A stretch of DNA of 64,000 nucleotides from Periconia sp. R9002 (lineage: Eukaryota > Ascomycota > Dothideomycetes > Pleosporales > Periconiaceae): positions 62,001-126,000 of the forward strand of contig JAMAHW010000026.1 in NCBI GenBank assembly GCA_023627715.1, given 5' to 3'. Below, piece by piece: positions 51,913 through 62,968 of this stretch (within the stretch, counting starts at the first letter, position 1; every line of letters begins with the position of its first letter). The notes below the pieces were generated by a model. It was not told the origin of the DNA. It saw only the letters and a list, made by a program, of their open reading frames with translations, and searched no databases. Position numbers and translations under genes: made by a program.

Positions 51913-54712
51913 ATGTCGGAACAAACCCTTCCACAAAGTCGAGTGGTTCGTCGCAGAAATCCACGACCCATCAATTCCTGCGTTGAATGTCGCACGCGCA
52001 AGAGTCGATGCTCCAAAACCCATCCCTGCCAGAATTGTACAGCATTTGGAAGAGAATGTGTTTTCATCACTGTGCCAGAAAGTGCAGCGCGCAAAAAGCA
52101 ACGGGAGAGGCAACAAGCCTCTAGATCTAGTGCCGACTGGACTCAACCGATCCCTGTGCGCACTCAATCGAGCTCTGGAGTCCAAGGAGGAGACAATGTA
52201 GGGACCAAGTTCGAAATATTTGACCGCGAAAATGGTAATACCAGCACTACCACCCCGGGGACACCCCCACGTGACTATGAGTGGGAGGCATATCAGCAGC
52301 ATGTGCAGGTCGACGGTGGGACAGATGCGTGGGAAAGACTGCCTGCAGAACCTGAAGAAACACCAGACGATGTGTACGAAGATGAGAATGACGATGAAGA
52401 CGAAATCGCAACCGATCTTACCATCAGAATTGGGAGGATGATTATTTGTGAAAACATCACTGGTTTTTTTAGGCCGCAGTATGCAGAGGAGGTAATTTCA
52501 CTCATTCATATGTCATCATCGTTCTTGTGCATTGAGATTTAATGGGTCGATATGCTGAATATTTTGCAGCTGGGAAAGCTTCTTGCTGATCACCCACCAT
52601 CTTCTACCTCGTCAGTTGCGGGACAACGAGCGCCACAATCATCTGGCCTCTTGTCGGCAGAGCACATGCCGTCACTCTCGCCATCTCTGAATTTACTTCT
52701 TGGCGGTTCCATACCGACCACCCCTAGACAAAACGATGTAGAAGCTCCTCAGCTACCCACAAGGATAGAAGCAGAAGCATTGTTCCAGCGATATTTAGAG
52801 GCCGTCAGCCCTCTCGCCCATGTGCTCCACATACCATCCTTCAAGCGGTTATTTGAAAGATTCTGGATGAATGTCGAAATTGGGAACCCCAACCAAAATT
52901 CATGCACAGCATTAATTCTTGCGGTTTGCATGGCAGCAGCGGCATCCGTTTCGCCACTTCAGGCCAAGTCGCAGTTTGGCATTACGAAGGAAGATTTGTT
53001 TCTAAGATTGCAAAAGGCCACTGAAAGAGCATTGCTCCGGGCCAACTGGGCAAAAACATCAAATATTAGAACACTCCAGGCACTCACCATCTATCTGGTA
53101 TTTACCCTTTTTTCCTGACAACGACTACCGGATTAACTTCAAACAGATACCCCTGTGTAGAGCACAGATATCACGCGCGACATCGGTTGTTGTGGGAGCG
53201 CTCGTACGCCTCGCCCAATGCATTGGAATCCACCGTCTTTCCCATTCCTCAGCACATATACTTACCCCCCTCCAACGCCACGTGCGATCTCTCCTCTGGT
53301 ACCAAATATGCTTTCTAGATTTTAAAACCGCCGAAGCACAAGGCCCACATCCATCTATTCGCTCTGATGACTTCGACATTCCACTTCCTCTGAACGTCGA
53401 TGACGACGTCTTCGAGTTTGGCACCGCAAAATGGCAATACGAGCCTTCTTCGATCAATGGTTTCACCGACGCCACTCTTTCCTTGATCAGATACGAATGC
53501 AACGAGATTCATCGACTCATTTTCCGCGGTAGAATCGAAATTGACCGCAAGACATGCACGCTACACGACCTGCGTGCAACTGTGGAATCACGTAAACGAC
53601 ATATACGAACGACCTATCTACAATACCTCGACGCTACGTCGCCAATCCAACGTTATGCCGGCCTAGTAGCAACGCTCTTGATGTCCCGCTGCGACTCGAT
53701 GCTGCTCTACCGACACCTTCCCCAAGCGTCCCCCCATCCGCGTTCAGACTCCGAAAACCGTCTCCGTGACGTCCTCCTCACCGCAGCCCTAACAACCCTG
53801 GAAATCGGTGCCACACTAGATACACTCCCCAGCCTCTCCCCTTGGGCTTGGTATAGCACCACGTACCAGCAATACCACGCAGTCCTCCTCCTACTGACCG
53901 AACTCTACCGCACGCCGACGCTCCCGCGCAAGGAACGCATGGCCACCATCATCGACCACATCTTCGGCCACTGCTACGGCGTAGGGGTCCGGGAACGCTG
54001 CTCGGACTTACTTTGGACGGTTAAGGAAAACCTCGAGGCATTTTACATCATGAAGGGTATTCCGAAGAAGAATACCGTCGCAGGAATGCAGCAACACCCC
54101 ACGCTCCAACCTCTACCGCCTTCGCTGCAGCACCAACAAACAAATCGCTCTCCGTCGCTACAACTCCAGCCTCAACAATCTCACCACCAACAGCACCAAC
54201 AACACCAACAACAACATCAGCAGCAGGACATCAACATCGCCTCACAAATGGGCGGCATGGCCGGTCTCTCGACACCCCTCGATAACCTCAACGTCGACTT
54301 TGAGTCCCTGCTGAGCGGGTTCGCGGGAGGTGGTGCCACCGGCACGGAGTCCGACTTCGACTCGCTGCTCGCGGGCATGCAGGGTAGCGACGCCGGTGCG
54401 ATCTTTGTCCCCGTGGATAATGCGAATGCCGTGAGGGGTGGGGACTGGGGCGACGCAAATGGGACGACGCCTGGGTCTGCGGGTTTGGGATCATGGGTAT
54501 GTTGACGCTTTCCTTTTTCCAGCTTTCTTTCTTCCTGTCTGGGAAGAGAGGGGGGTTTATGAAATAAACAGACGGCTAACTTTTTTATGCAGGATAATTG
54601 GAGTTTTCCGGCGCAACAGCAGCAGCAGCAGCAACAGCAACAACAACAACAACAAGCTCAGCAGCAACAGCAACAGCAAAATCAACAGCAGCAGCCCAAG
54701 TTTGAAGGGTAG
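51913..54712 (+). CDS. Zn2Cys6 fungal transcription factor with glutamine-rich C terminus
   Basis: Four exons: 51913-52491, 52570-53097, 53147-54496, 54593-54712, giving 858 residues; all introns are phase 0 (78, 49 and 96 bp). The zinc cluster is C23-x2-C26-x6-C33-x5-C39-x2-C42-x6-C49, preceded by a basic arm (VVRRRNPRP). A fungal-specific transcription factor domain follows (LFQRYLEAVSPLAHVLHIPSF, then ALILAVCMAA, ALVRLAQCIGIHRL, LRSLLWYQICFLD-type helices). The C terminus is Gln/His-rich, and exon 4 encodes DNWSFPAQ followed by about 25 Gln in 29 residues. The family binds CGG-type half sites as dimers; the target pathway is not deducible. If the last intron were retained the protein would end at GSWVC without the terminal Q-run. 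Confidence 0.88.
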
Positions 54713-56157
54713 TCGAGTTGAAATTTTATCTTAGACTTTCTTCCTTGCTTTCCCTTCCGAAGAAATACCGAAAAAAAATGAAAAGAACAAGCACATACGA
54801 CCCGCATACCAAGAAGAAAAGAATCAAAAAGGGGGAAAGTGCAAATGTAAACTTTTATTACCTACCTTACACATGGTACTTTACGTACCTGCATACACAA
54901 TGACGGGGTGGTACCGATCCCCCAATTCTTCCAAAAGAAAAATGGGAATGGGAATGGGAATGGGAATGGGAATGGGAATGGAAATACACCGACGTGAGAC
55001 ACGGAACACGACGGAAACGGAACGGAACGGGGCGGAGCGGAAGCGCCGCTCGCTGCAAGCGCTCAGCTACCTAGCTTGGAATATACATCAGGAGGAGGTT
55101 AGGTTCATAGGTAAGCTTTGATGTTATTGATTGATTGGCTGGTAGATGGGAAACGGGAAGACGCGGGATGGATAGATGGATGGATTGCTTTTTTGGACAG
55201 GTAAGGTAAGGGTAAGGTAGACTTTTTTTTTTTGCTTCTGGTTGGGAAGAGGAGCATGTTTAAGTGGTTAGATAGATGGATTGTTAGGTTTGGCGATGAG
55301 TACATGTATGGCACGAAAAAAAAAACAGTACAGTTCATATGCAGGATCACAAATAAAGTCCCAGTTCAGTTCAAGTTCAGTTCAACTTTGATGTAGTTCA
55401 GCGAGGGAATCCAGTGGGGGCAAGGGAAAAGAAGAAGAAGAAAAGAGTATTCCAGGAATGAATAGAATATGTTTTGATGCTTTTTTTTTCTCTTTCTTTT
55501 TGTAAGGTGAGGTGAGGTGAGGTGGACGTGAGTGACGAGCAAACGCATCCATGATGGCTTCAAGTTCAATTCAATCCGAGCCCCAGACCTAAGGACAAAA
55601 GGAGAGAAAAACGCTCAACGCCATCGCATCGCTTGAACCAATCCCTTGAACAAGAGATATCGATCTATACGAAAAGCAAATCAAGACCGAGCCAAGCATC
55701 AAGATTTGTCCTCACTCACTCACGCAGTAGAAGAAGAAAAAATAATATCCAAATTCTTCGGTTTTCAACCTTTTTGCACAATTGGCACATACGTTATCCT
55801 ATGCCGCTCTCCTATTCCTCCCTTCAAAGGGTAAAAAAAATTATTACACTAACGCCAGAGCCCTATGGAGTGTCTTTGCCAAAAAAAACATATAGAAACG
55901 GACAACAAGGAGAAAACTGCAATAACAGAGGATCGTTTCATAGCTCCTAATTGCGCAATAATGACCGCCGGAGTCGCGCTCTGCGGATTTCGGTGGATCA
56001 CGAATCGTCGATACTGGACGAGCAGAAACAACGTTCAACTGATGAATGTGGAAAATGAACGCACGCGCACAAAGTCACAGAGAGGAGATCCTCTTGGGTT
56101 CTAAGCGCGGGGCACATCGAGGTCAGCACAGATTTAGCAAGAAATAGAAATATCATG
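54713..56157. other. Convergent intergenic region rich in simple repeats
   Basis: 1.4 kb between convergent genes. It contains a GGGAAT hexanucleotide array (listed separately), an AGGTG repeat at about 55504-55523, several GTTCA words around 55360-55385, poly-T and poly-A runs and GAA-rich patches. Short open frames are low complexity. I see no gene. Confidence 0.5.
54941..54981 (+). repeat. AATGGG hexanucleotide microsatellite, about 6.8 copies
   Basis: Perfect tandem AATGGG units. The unit differs from the TTAGGG-type telomere repeat, so it is treated as an ordinary microsatellite in a 3' flanking region. Confidence 0.9.
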
Positions 56158-57664
56158 CTAGTAATGCGAGACTTCTGATGAGCTCAACCCACTTCGCTTC
56201 ATTGGCGGTGGCGGTGGAGGGGGTTTCTTTGCCCTAGACGGTGGAGGTGGCGGAGGTGCTTTCTTGCCGGACGCAGGCATATCGGCTCCAGTCCAGCTGG
56301 CAGCCCGCGAGAGCACGCTTCCTTGGCTACTAGCTGCAGGGCTGGGGGATCGATCACGTCGGTGGCCATTTGTGTCTGGGTAATCGTCTCCGTACTCTTC
56401 ATTGAAGGTGTTGGCTGCGCGGACTGGACGGAGGCTGTTACGACCGGCGAGGACCGTTGTGGGCTCCGTGGGTATGCGCGAGAGTTTTCGTGCTGGAGAA
56501 TCCTCGCGGGTGTCACGATTGATACGGGGCGGGCTGTCGAAGGTATTTTGGCGGGAGTATGTGGGACGACCGCCATATGAAGGCGAAGATGTACCGCGGG
56601 AAGGGGAGAGGTTGCGCGACGGCAATTTTGGGATTGTGATGCGGGCAGGCTCCGGGGCGGGTTCTTCCTCGGGCGGGTTGAAACGCTCGGCGTAGCCGTG
56701 AGCGGCAGTGTTGGATCGAGAACGCGTTCGGTTGATGGATGAGTCCCTGCAGTGTTGTTAGCTTGAGCAATCCATACCTGTATGAACTGAGCTGCTTACT
56801 GTGCCGGCCAATCCCGCTTGACATTCAACAGAATCTCACGACAGCGGTCGTAGTAAGACAATTCCGCCTCAAGGAACTGTGTCAAGTCCTGAATCATGTC
56901 CACTTCGGATTCCTTGATGTCCTGCATCCTCCGGTATACGTCCTCGCTGGTTTCCTCGTATTTTGCCTTTTGTGCCCGCAGCTCCTCCTCGACCCTGAAA
57001 TCCTCCTTCTTTGCTTTCTGCATCTTGGCGAGCGAAGTGTCGTAGGCCAAGCGACGCTGTTCGAGCTTCTTTCGTGCACCCTGTATCAAAAGTATGATTA
57101 GCATGGAGAATGCTGCTCGTGTGATGATGAGTAACGCACCTGATATTCCTTCATTTGGGCAACTGAGCGGTCCAAACCTTCCAGCCAAGTAGAAGTCGCA
57201 TCCTGAACATATGTCTCCTGCACACGAGCCAGGCGTTCGTTCGCGCGGCCCAAAGCTTTGTGGTGTTAGTCTGGCAGCGGGGTTTGAAAGCGGGGAAGTA
57301 ACACTCACAAGCCAAGCAATTGCCAAACTCGGAGTCGGGCTCGAAGTCCTCACTATGGGTAACCATAGAGGAGCCCAGGTGGCCGCCAGGGAGGGTCTTC
57401 TCGCGGTCGTGGCCTTCTGCGCGCTTCGAGAGGGATTTGACATATACAGTCATAGCTTTCTGCATCTTGTCCATTCCTGCAACGGATCAGAATTGTACAC
57501 TGACAGGATAGGGGGCCATGTAGAAAGAGCCCGTTACCTTCATGACGCAGGTTCATCTCCAACTCCAGGGCCTTGAAGTCTTCGGACAGGCCCGTCTGGG
57601 ACTCATTTCCCATCTTCTCGCCAGCCCATTGCTTAAAGCGACCGAGTTTCTTGTTGACATTCAT
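56158..57664 (-). CDS. BAR-domain membrane-curvature protein (endophilin-like) with Pro-rich tail
   Basis: Five minus-strand exons: 57664-57538, 57476-57309, 57255-57140, 57080-56800, 56746-56158, giving 426 residues. The N-terminal BAR domain (about 1-240) begins MNVNKKLGRFKQWAGEKMG, an amphipathic-helix start typical of N-BAR/endophilin-like proteins. It has coiled-coil helices (KMQKAMTVYVKSLSKRAEG; ARKKLEQRRLAYDTSLAKMQKAKK; MIQDLTQFLEAELSYYDRCREIL). The tail is Ser/Arg/Pro-rich and ends with two PPPPPP runs flanking SRAKK, likely SH3 ligands, then SSSEVSHY. No SH3 domain is present, unlike animal endophilin. I recall similar fungal BAR proteins such as S. pombe mug137. A role in endocytic or endosomal membrane bending is inferred. 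The acceptor of exon 3 (ACAAAG) is non-preferred but gives the right frame. Confidence 0.88.
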
Positions 57665-59391
57665 GATTGACTGCGGATGGGTGATGTGCGGCGGGTCAAA
57701 GAGGGCAAACGGAGGAAAGGACGGATTATTTGGGAGGGCGGAAGGAGGTACGGATAAAGCAGGTGGAAGTAGAATAAGGGACAGGGCGGGGTGGTAGTGG
57801 CGGCGGCGTTTGCGGATCAATAAATGCTACGGGCCCGTCCTAGGTAGTAAGCAAGCAATGACAGTGCTCAGCACTCAATGCTACGGTGAGCGAGGGTAGG
57901 ACAATCAATGATGGTACGTCAATCCAAGGGAGATGTTGTGAACAAGAGCGATCGTGGATTTGAAGAGAGTGGGAAGAAAGCGGGAAGGAGGGAGAAGGAG
58001 GACGAGGAGGAGGAGAGAGGTGGAATGGCAATGGAGCGGCCAGATATGGGAGGGGGAAGCAATGCAATGGTGCGGAGAGGTGATCACTGACGGCTATGTG
58101 GGGTGGATAGTTTCATAGGGCCAAGGACGCGCATACCACCTAGCGGGACGCTTTATGGCCAGACGCACCACGGTCCGTTGCAGTAACATGCGCGTTTGGA
58201 TCGTCAAATGGATGCAGCTAACTACCTACCGGTACCTATTCACTGCCCGCCCTACAAATAGGATGATGATGAAGAGGTCATCATCAATCTACTGGACGTG
58301 CATGGCGAATGCAGCTGGGCTGCCGCGCGCCACGCCGCAATAGTCGCCTGCGCAACCGGCTGCCCTGCTGTGGATTGGCCGTGTGTTTTGGCTGGCGTCG
58401 ACTCCAAACCAATCCTCTCACAGTTTGGAATATTCACTTGAATTTCATGATGGTGACAGGTCGTGCCTGTTTCACCTTTGCGCCTATCCAACCTCCGACA
58501 CGGTACGCCCGTCTATCTTTGGTATCCAGGATCGTCGCCTTACCCTTCCTTAAAGCTACCCTACCCTAACGGCTTTTTCCTTTCCTTATCGGAATCTGAC
58601 CCCAACACGCCCCGTCCGTACGGCCTACGCACTGTCCAGCAGCCATTTAGTGCCGTTCCAAATTTATCACTTTCATTTTGGCTGGGACTAAATGTGGTCA
58701 GTCATTTATAAAATTGAGAAAATGAAAACGAGACATAATGTTGTGTCCATGTGCACATATTCCACAAACAGATACATTTTGCTTACCAAAATTAACCAAT
58801 GAACCACTAAGACTATCCCAGTGCTCTGATTGGCTGAGAACTAGTATCGGCTCTAAGGGTTGACAGGAACTGCTCACGTGACCCTTTCTAGTCATCCATA
58901 TCTTTTTTCTTAATCCGGAAGGAGTGCTGCTAATGCCAACGAAAATATCGGTCTAGGTAGCAATGTCAGTCAAGATAAATGTAAGTAATTGACTGCATTT
59001 CTAACGCAATCGAAGAGCCCAGTACGCACATCAAGAACGTCACTACAACAGCTGTCGGGTCAACCCGATTGACCATGGGTGTCAGTCGTGTTGCCCTCAT
59101 ATTTCTTCGGTTATTTGAATGACTGAGGCCTCCCATCTTCTTTTGTGACTCGTTCTCGGACAATTTTTTGTGTGTAGGTGGAACTCCCTTATCATAATTC
59201 AAAAAAAAAGTACGCAAATCAATCAATTAAAGCCAGACAACGTGACTCCAAACCAACGGGAAAAAAATGCTTCCAATATGAGGTATATTTACAATAGAAA
59301 CTAAGCATTCAGCATTTGCTCTCTGGTATAACCTTTCCATCTCAGAAACGAATCGTTGAAATATCCCCCTAGCCCTAGCTAAACATAGCCT
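57665..59391. other. Intergenic upstream of the BAR gene, no gene seen
   Basis: 1.7 kb. GA-rich sequence at about 57960-58020 may be the BAR promoter on the minus strand (CT-rich when read in that sense). The rest, including 58680-59390, becomes AT-rich and carries no coding signal that I recognise. Confidence 0.5.
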
Positions 59392-60066
59392 CTACATCGT
59401 ATTCGCCCTCTTCGTCCTCCTCCTAACCACCTTATGCTCCGCTTTCCTGTGTTCCATAACATCATCCCCCTTCTCAAACCTCTCCCCACACTTGGAGCAC
59501 TCAAGATGTACAAACGCCATATGCTTATCCAGATTATCCTTCCGCCCGACCAGACCTCTGCATGTCGACACGGGACATTCGAACTTCTCCCCCACTCCGT
59601 TGAAATGCTGGTCCCTCTCGTGTCGGCGTCGGTTACGTTGGTTCGTAAACGTCTTGATGCATCTGCGGCAGGGGTAGGAGCGCTCGGTGGTGGTAGTGGC
59701 GGCCGAGGCGGTCGAGTTGCGTTTGGAGGTTTGGGTTGGGGGGGAGTCGAGGGAGGAGGGGGAATGTGGGGTTTGTAGACTGCTCAGTGTTGAAGGTGGG
59801 AGGGTGCTCGACGCTCTTTGTGGCTCTCCCCAGCCGTAGTGAGGGTCGGGAGGGAAAACTTCGGGCGTGTAGAGGGGGTAGAAATTGTTGGTGTTTGTAT
59901 ATGGTGTATCATAGATTGTGCCCGCCTCACCGGTCAGCTCGGAGGTGAAGTTCGGTAGCGTGAAGATCGGATTCGTGCAGTAGCAGTTCATGCCAGGGGA
60001 ACCGCACTTGATGCAATGGTAAGACATCGCCTTGGGTATGGGTACGAAGGGTGTGTGAGATTGCAT
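59392..60066 (-). CDS. C2H2 zinc-finger protein
   Basis: A single minus-strand frame of 224 residues. Near the N terminus is a Cys-rich patch (YHCIKCGSPGMNCYC). The middle is Ser/Thr/Pro-rich. Three C2H2 or C2H2-like fingers fill the C-terminal third: YPCRRC...RRRHERDQH, FECPVSTC...DKHMAFVH and LECSKC...MEHRKAEH, followed by a basic tail (KVVRRRTKRANTM). This arrangement fits small fungal DNA-binding regulators of unknown target. An alternative start is Met14 (MSYHC). No intron is evident. It stands alone in a gene-poor stretch. Confidence 0.75.
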   Translation of the reverse strand: MQSHTPFVPIPKAMSYHCIKCGSPGMNCYCTNPIFTLPNFTSELTGEAGTIYDTPYTNTNNFYPLYTPEVFPPDPHYGWGEPQRASSTLPPSTLSSLQTPHSPSSLDSPPTQTSKRNSTASAATTTTERSYPCRRCIKTFTNQRNRRRHERDQHFNGVGEKFECPVSTCRGLVGRKDNLDKHMAFVHLECSKCGERFEKGDDVMEHRKAEHKVVRRRTKRANTM

Positions 60067-60927
60067 GAACTTGAAGTGGATTCGAGATGGGAGGAGTAGA
60101 ATGTCCGACCTCGCGAGCCATAAATTGGTGTGATTGATAGAGGTCCTTTAAGATCGGTATCGAAAAGAAGGGCTCATCAAGATTGATCAAAGGGGATGGC
60201 CGGGGTAACAGTCTGTACGTTTCGGTGTTGGATTGACGGTAACGTGGAAGCTTTCACAGTATGTATTGATGGTAGACTGGATGTATCTAAACCACCAAGG
60301 GTGGTTTGTGTCATCGGCTGCAGCAGGGCGTGCTGATCAAACGATGCAGGAAGGTCGAATGGAGAGACCAAATTTGCTGGGGAAGAGCACGGTTGGAAGA
60401 GCGCATGATGGTCTTTACAATCCAGATGTCTTCTTTGCGGGGCATCATCTTCATATATACTTTCGATATCGAGATTATTTACAGCTGAACTCGAGACATG
60501 CTTGGCAGAGGAGATGGGTGGACATGTCGTAGCGAAGCAAAGCCAAAATCCGTTAACAAAGTTGTAGGAGAGCAAATGAGGAATGAGAAGGGAAGAGGAG
60601 ATCAATGTGATAACGATGGCTGTAACCCGTTTGGAAAGTTGTGACAAGATACCACGATGTTGGTGGGTTCAAAGACGGACGAATAGTCGCATGATTGACT
60701 GCAATGGCGCGCAGGGTGTTTTGCTATCGTCAAAACGACACCGCAGCTAGACCTTGCGAGACTGATATGCTGTTCGTATATTTCTGGCATAAAGCGGTGT
60801 GTTAGACGTAAAGGAGAGAAATAGCATGACGTTATCCATGCTTGCCAGTATCAATATCCGAATTCTGCGGTCATATCCTTGAATACAGCCGTAGCAAATC
60901 AAGATTAGAAAGCGAATACCCTGTTCG
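60067..60927. other. Intergenic upstream of the C2H2 gene
   Basis: No supported gene. A minus-strand 156-codon frame (60177-60647) begins with a hydrophobic stretch but has no recognisable domain; it more likely lies in the promoter or 5' leader of the C2H2 gene. Confidence 0.4.
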
Positions 60928-61323
60928 CTATTGATAGGCAATCATACAGTCAAGGTAGTCCTGACGGATGGCATCCGAGGCCTCTGAGTGAGCAGACCTG
61001 ACGGAAGCGCGGGATATTCCCGAAACCCTTGTATCGAAGGAGATATCGGTTCTAGAAGTCGATACCGCCTGAGCGGGTAGGTCCTGGTAATGAACTAATG
61101 GGGCGGTCTGCGGAGGAGGCAGCAGATCGCTAGAACATAGCGACTGACGCCCTGAAAGCCCATACGTACGATCCCTTACCGCTTTTCGTATTTTTGTTTT
61201 CCTCAAAACCAGTTTTGGTTGACATGACAGGCAGAACATGGGTATACTGTCCTCAGCCTCACTTTGAACGTAAAGTGCTGACACGTAATGATCGCCATAA
61301 TCACCCAAAACTGTCACACACAT
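60928..61323 (-). CDS. Doubtful small hypothetical protein
   Basis: An open frame of 131 residues on the minus strand with a CLSC pair, a Lys/Arg segment (LRKTKIRKAVRDR) and a Ser/Arg-rich C-terminal part (VSGISRASVRSAHSEASDAIRQDYLDCMIAYQ). The helical, charged C-terminal end looks protein-like, but I recognise no family, and neighbouring sequence gives no matching exon. It may be the last exon of an unresolved gene or chance. Confidence 0.22.
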   Translation of the reverse strand: MCVTVLGDYGDHYVSALYVQSEAEDSIPMFCLSCQPKLVLRKTKIRKAVRDRTYGLSGRQSLCSSDLLPPPQTAPLVHYQDLPAQAVSTSRTDISFDTRVSGISRASVRSAHSEASDAIRQDYLDCMIAYQ

Positions 61324-62968
61324 GTGTATTTGGCATTCTGCAAGGTTAATTGTGCTTGAAAGATACCACCAGCATAAAGCTAACTGGACTATCTCCGCGG
61401 ATTATTGAATTTGGTTGTTAAGTTTGGTTGATGAGTTTTTTTAGTTCTTTTTTCCATGTTTATGAGCATGCAAAGCTTCAACAACGCGGGAACATGAAAA
61501 GAAATAGTAGATTAAACTAGTTATGATAGTATGCTTACTTCAATGATTACCGAATAACAATATTTTGACCCATCTTCTATTTCACATGACGGGGTGAGGC
61601 TGAGACTGCCATTAAGGGAAGGTCGGACTAGGCTAGGGCTTAGAAGTAAGAAACATACATACACACCCACACACCGACACAACTTTGAGAGCGAAACAAC
61701 AGTGGCGGCTTATGCGATGGGTTTAGCGAGGTCGTCAGAGCCATATTAGGACGAAAAGAGTAAATGAGCAGGGATCGGAGAGGAATCAGGCTTGTAAATT
61801 AGTCCTTCAGCCTTGCGAAGTTGCGGTGTTTGTGAGTGATTCAGAGAGTTGACTGATTAGCCTGGGTGGGTGAGATCGGGGTTGTAGTATTGTTCAGCCG
61901 ACAAACAATACATAATAAACACAACTGGTTAAAAAAAGTATGAACATGTCTTCTACGCGGAAGGATCAAGCCTCGGAATTTCAATAAAGCGCCCGAAGGC
62001 TTCATATTTGTTCCGACTGGATAACGTAAGAAGCATTTCAGTCGTTTCCAGACCATCCGAAGATGTCTAATGAGATTATTCAGTATAATGTTGTACGCAG
62101 TTTACTCCAAGGCATCTCTGCTGATACTTTTCCAGTTCAGACGAACTAGAATATAGAGTATTAGAGAGACCCTTGGGGCGTGCTCAGCGAAGGAAACGTT
62201 GATAGGCAGATAGTCTTAGCAACCCTAGAAGCTTGCGTGTGCCTTCGTATACTTCCCCTCACAACCGCGCCGATATCTCACTGTCTGTTTTCATATTAGG
62301 GTCTTATGCCGTACCTGGTTAACAAAGCGCTGCAAGTTCCGCGCCATGCACTGTAACTCTGGTAGCATGGATTACGGTACATCTGAAGGAGTGGTGATCA
62401 AAAAGGTGGAAATACTTCTTGTATGTCGGACTATGTTACATATATTCCCTTGATATTGTCATTAAACAGTCTAAGCAACTAGCTATGCGGAAAGTCTGCT
62501 ATGGCAGCACTGCAGGACACAGTTTTGTATAAGCTTCGGGCATTATCACATACATAACCGTTCAAAGTTCATGCCATTCCCAGCATTGCGGGTAGAAGGA
62601 CTAGAGAGTTGAGTAATTTATGCAAGAGTCATTGAAAGGTAGTCAGTATGTAGATAATGCACGATGCCTTGCACTATAGCAAGAAACCCTTCAATACCTT
62701 CACAGTAGTGCAAAGTGCGTACGACCTATTTCCTTCGACGAACAGAAATTGAAAACGTGGCACTCCGGGAAGTTTTCCGATGCGGTAGACCTACAACTGC
62801 ACAATGTACAGGGCGCTTTGAGAGAGGATGTGCGTATAAAGTGAGGCGGGAGATTTGCACATGTACCAAACATCAAAACTTGTCAACTTTGAACCCAAAC
62901 GAAAAAAGTAAGACAGGAATCCAATATTGTGAAATAAGCCACCAACTATCTTATGGGCTACACACTAA
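61324..62968. other. Gene-poor region, nothing recognised
   Basis: 1.6 kb with scattered stops in all frames, moderate AT content and no repeat or RNA gene that I could identify. The end adjoining 62969 holds the 3' UTR of the C2H2 gene at the window edge. Confidence 0.45.

Noticed and set aside
51674..52201. 175-codon plus-strand frame overlapping the Zn2Cys6 factor
   Set aside because: It is out of phase with the zinc-cluster exon, which has the six correctly spaced cysteines.
54941..54981. Interstitial telomere-like repeat
   Set aside because: The unit is AATGGG, not the TTAGGG telomere unit of most filamentous ascomycetes or its complement.
60177..60647. 156-codon minus-strand frame with hydrophobic N terminus
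   Set aside because: No domain, no clear start context, and it lies directly upstream of the C2H2 gene where a promoter or leader is expected.
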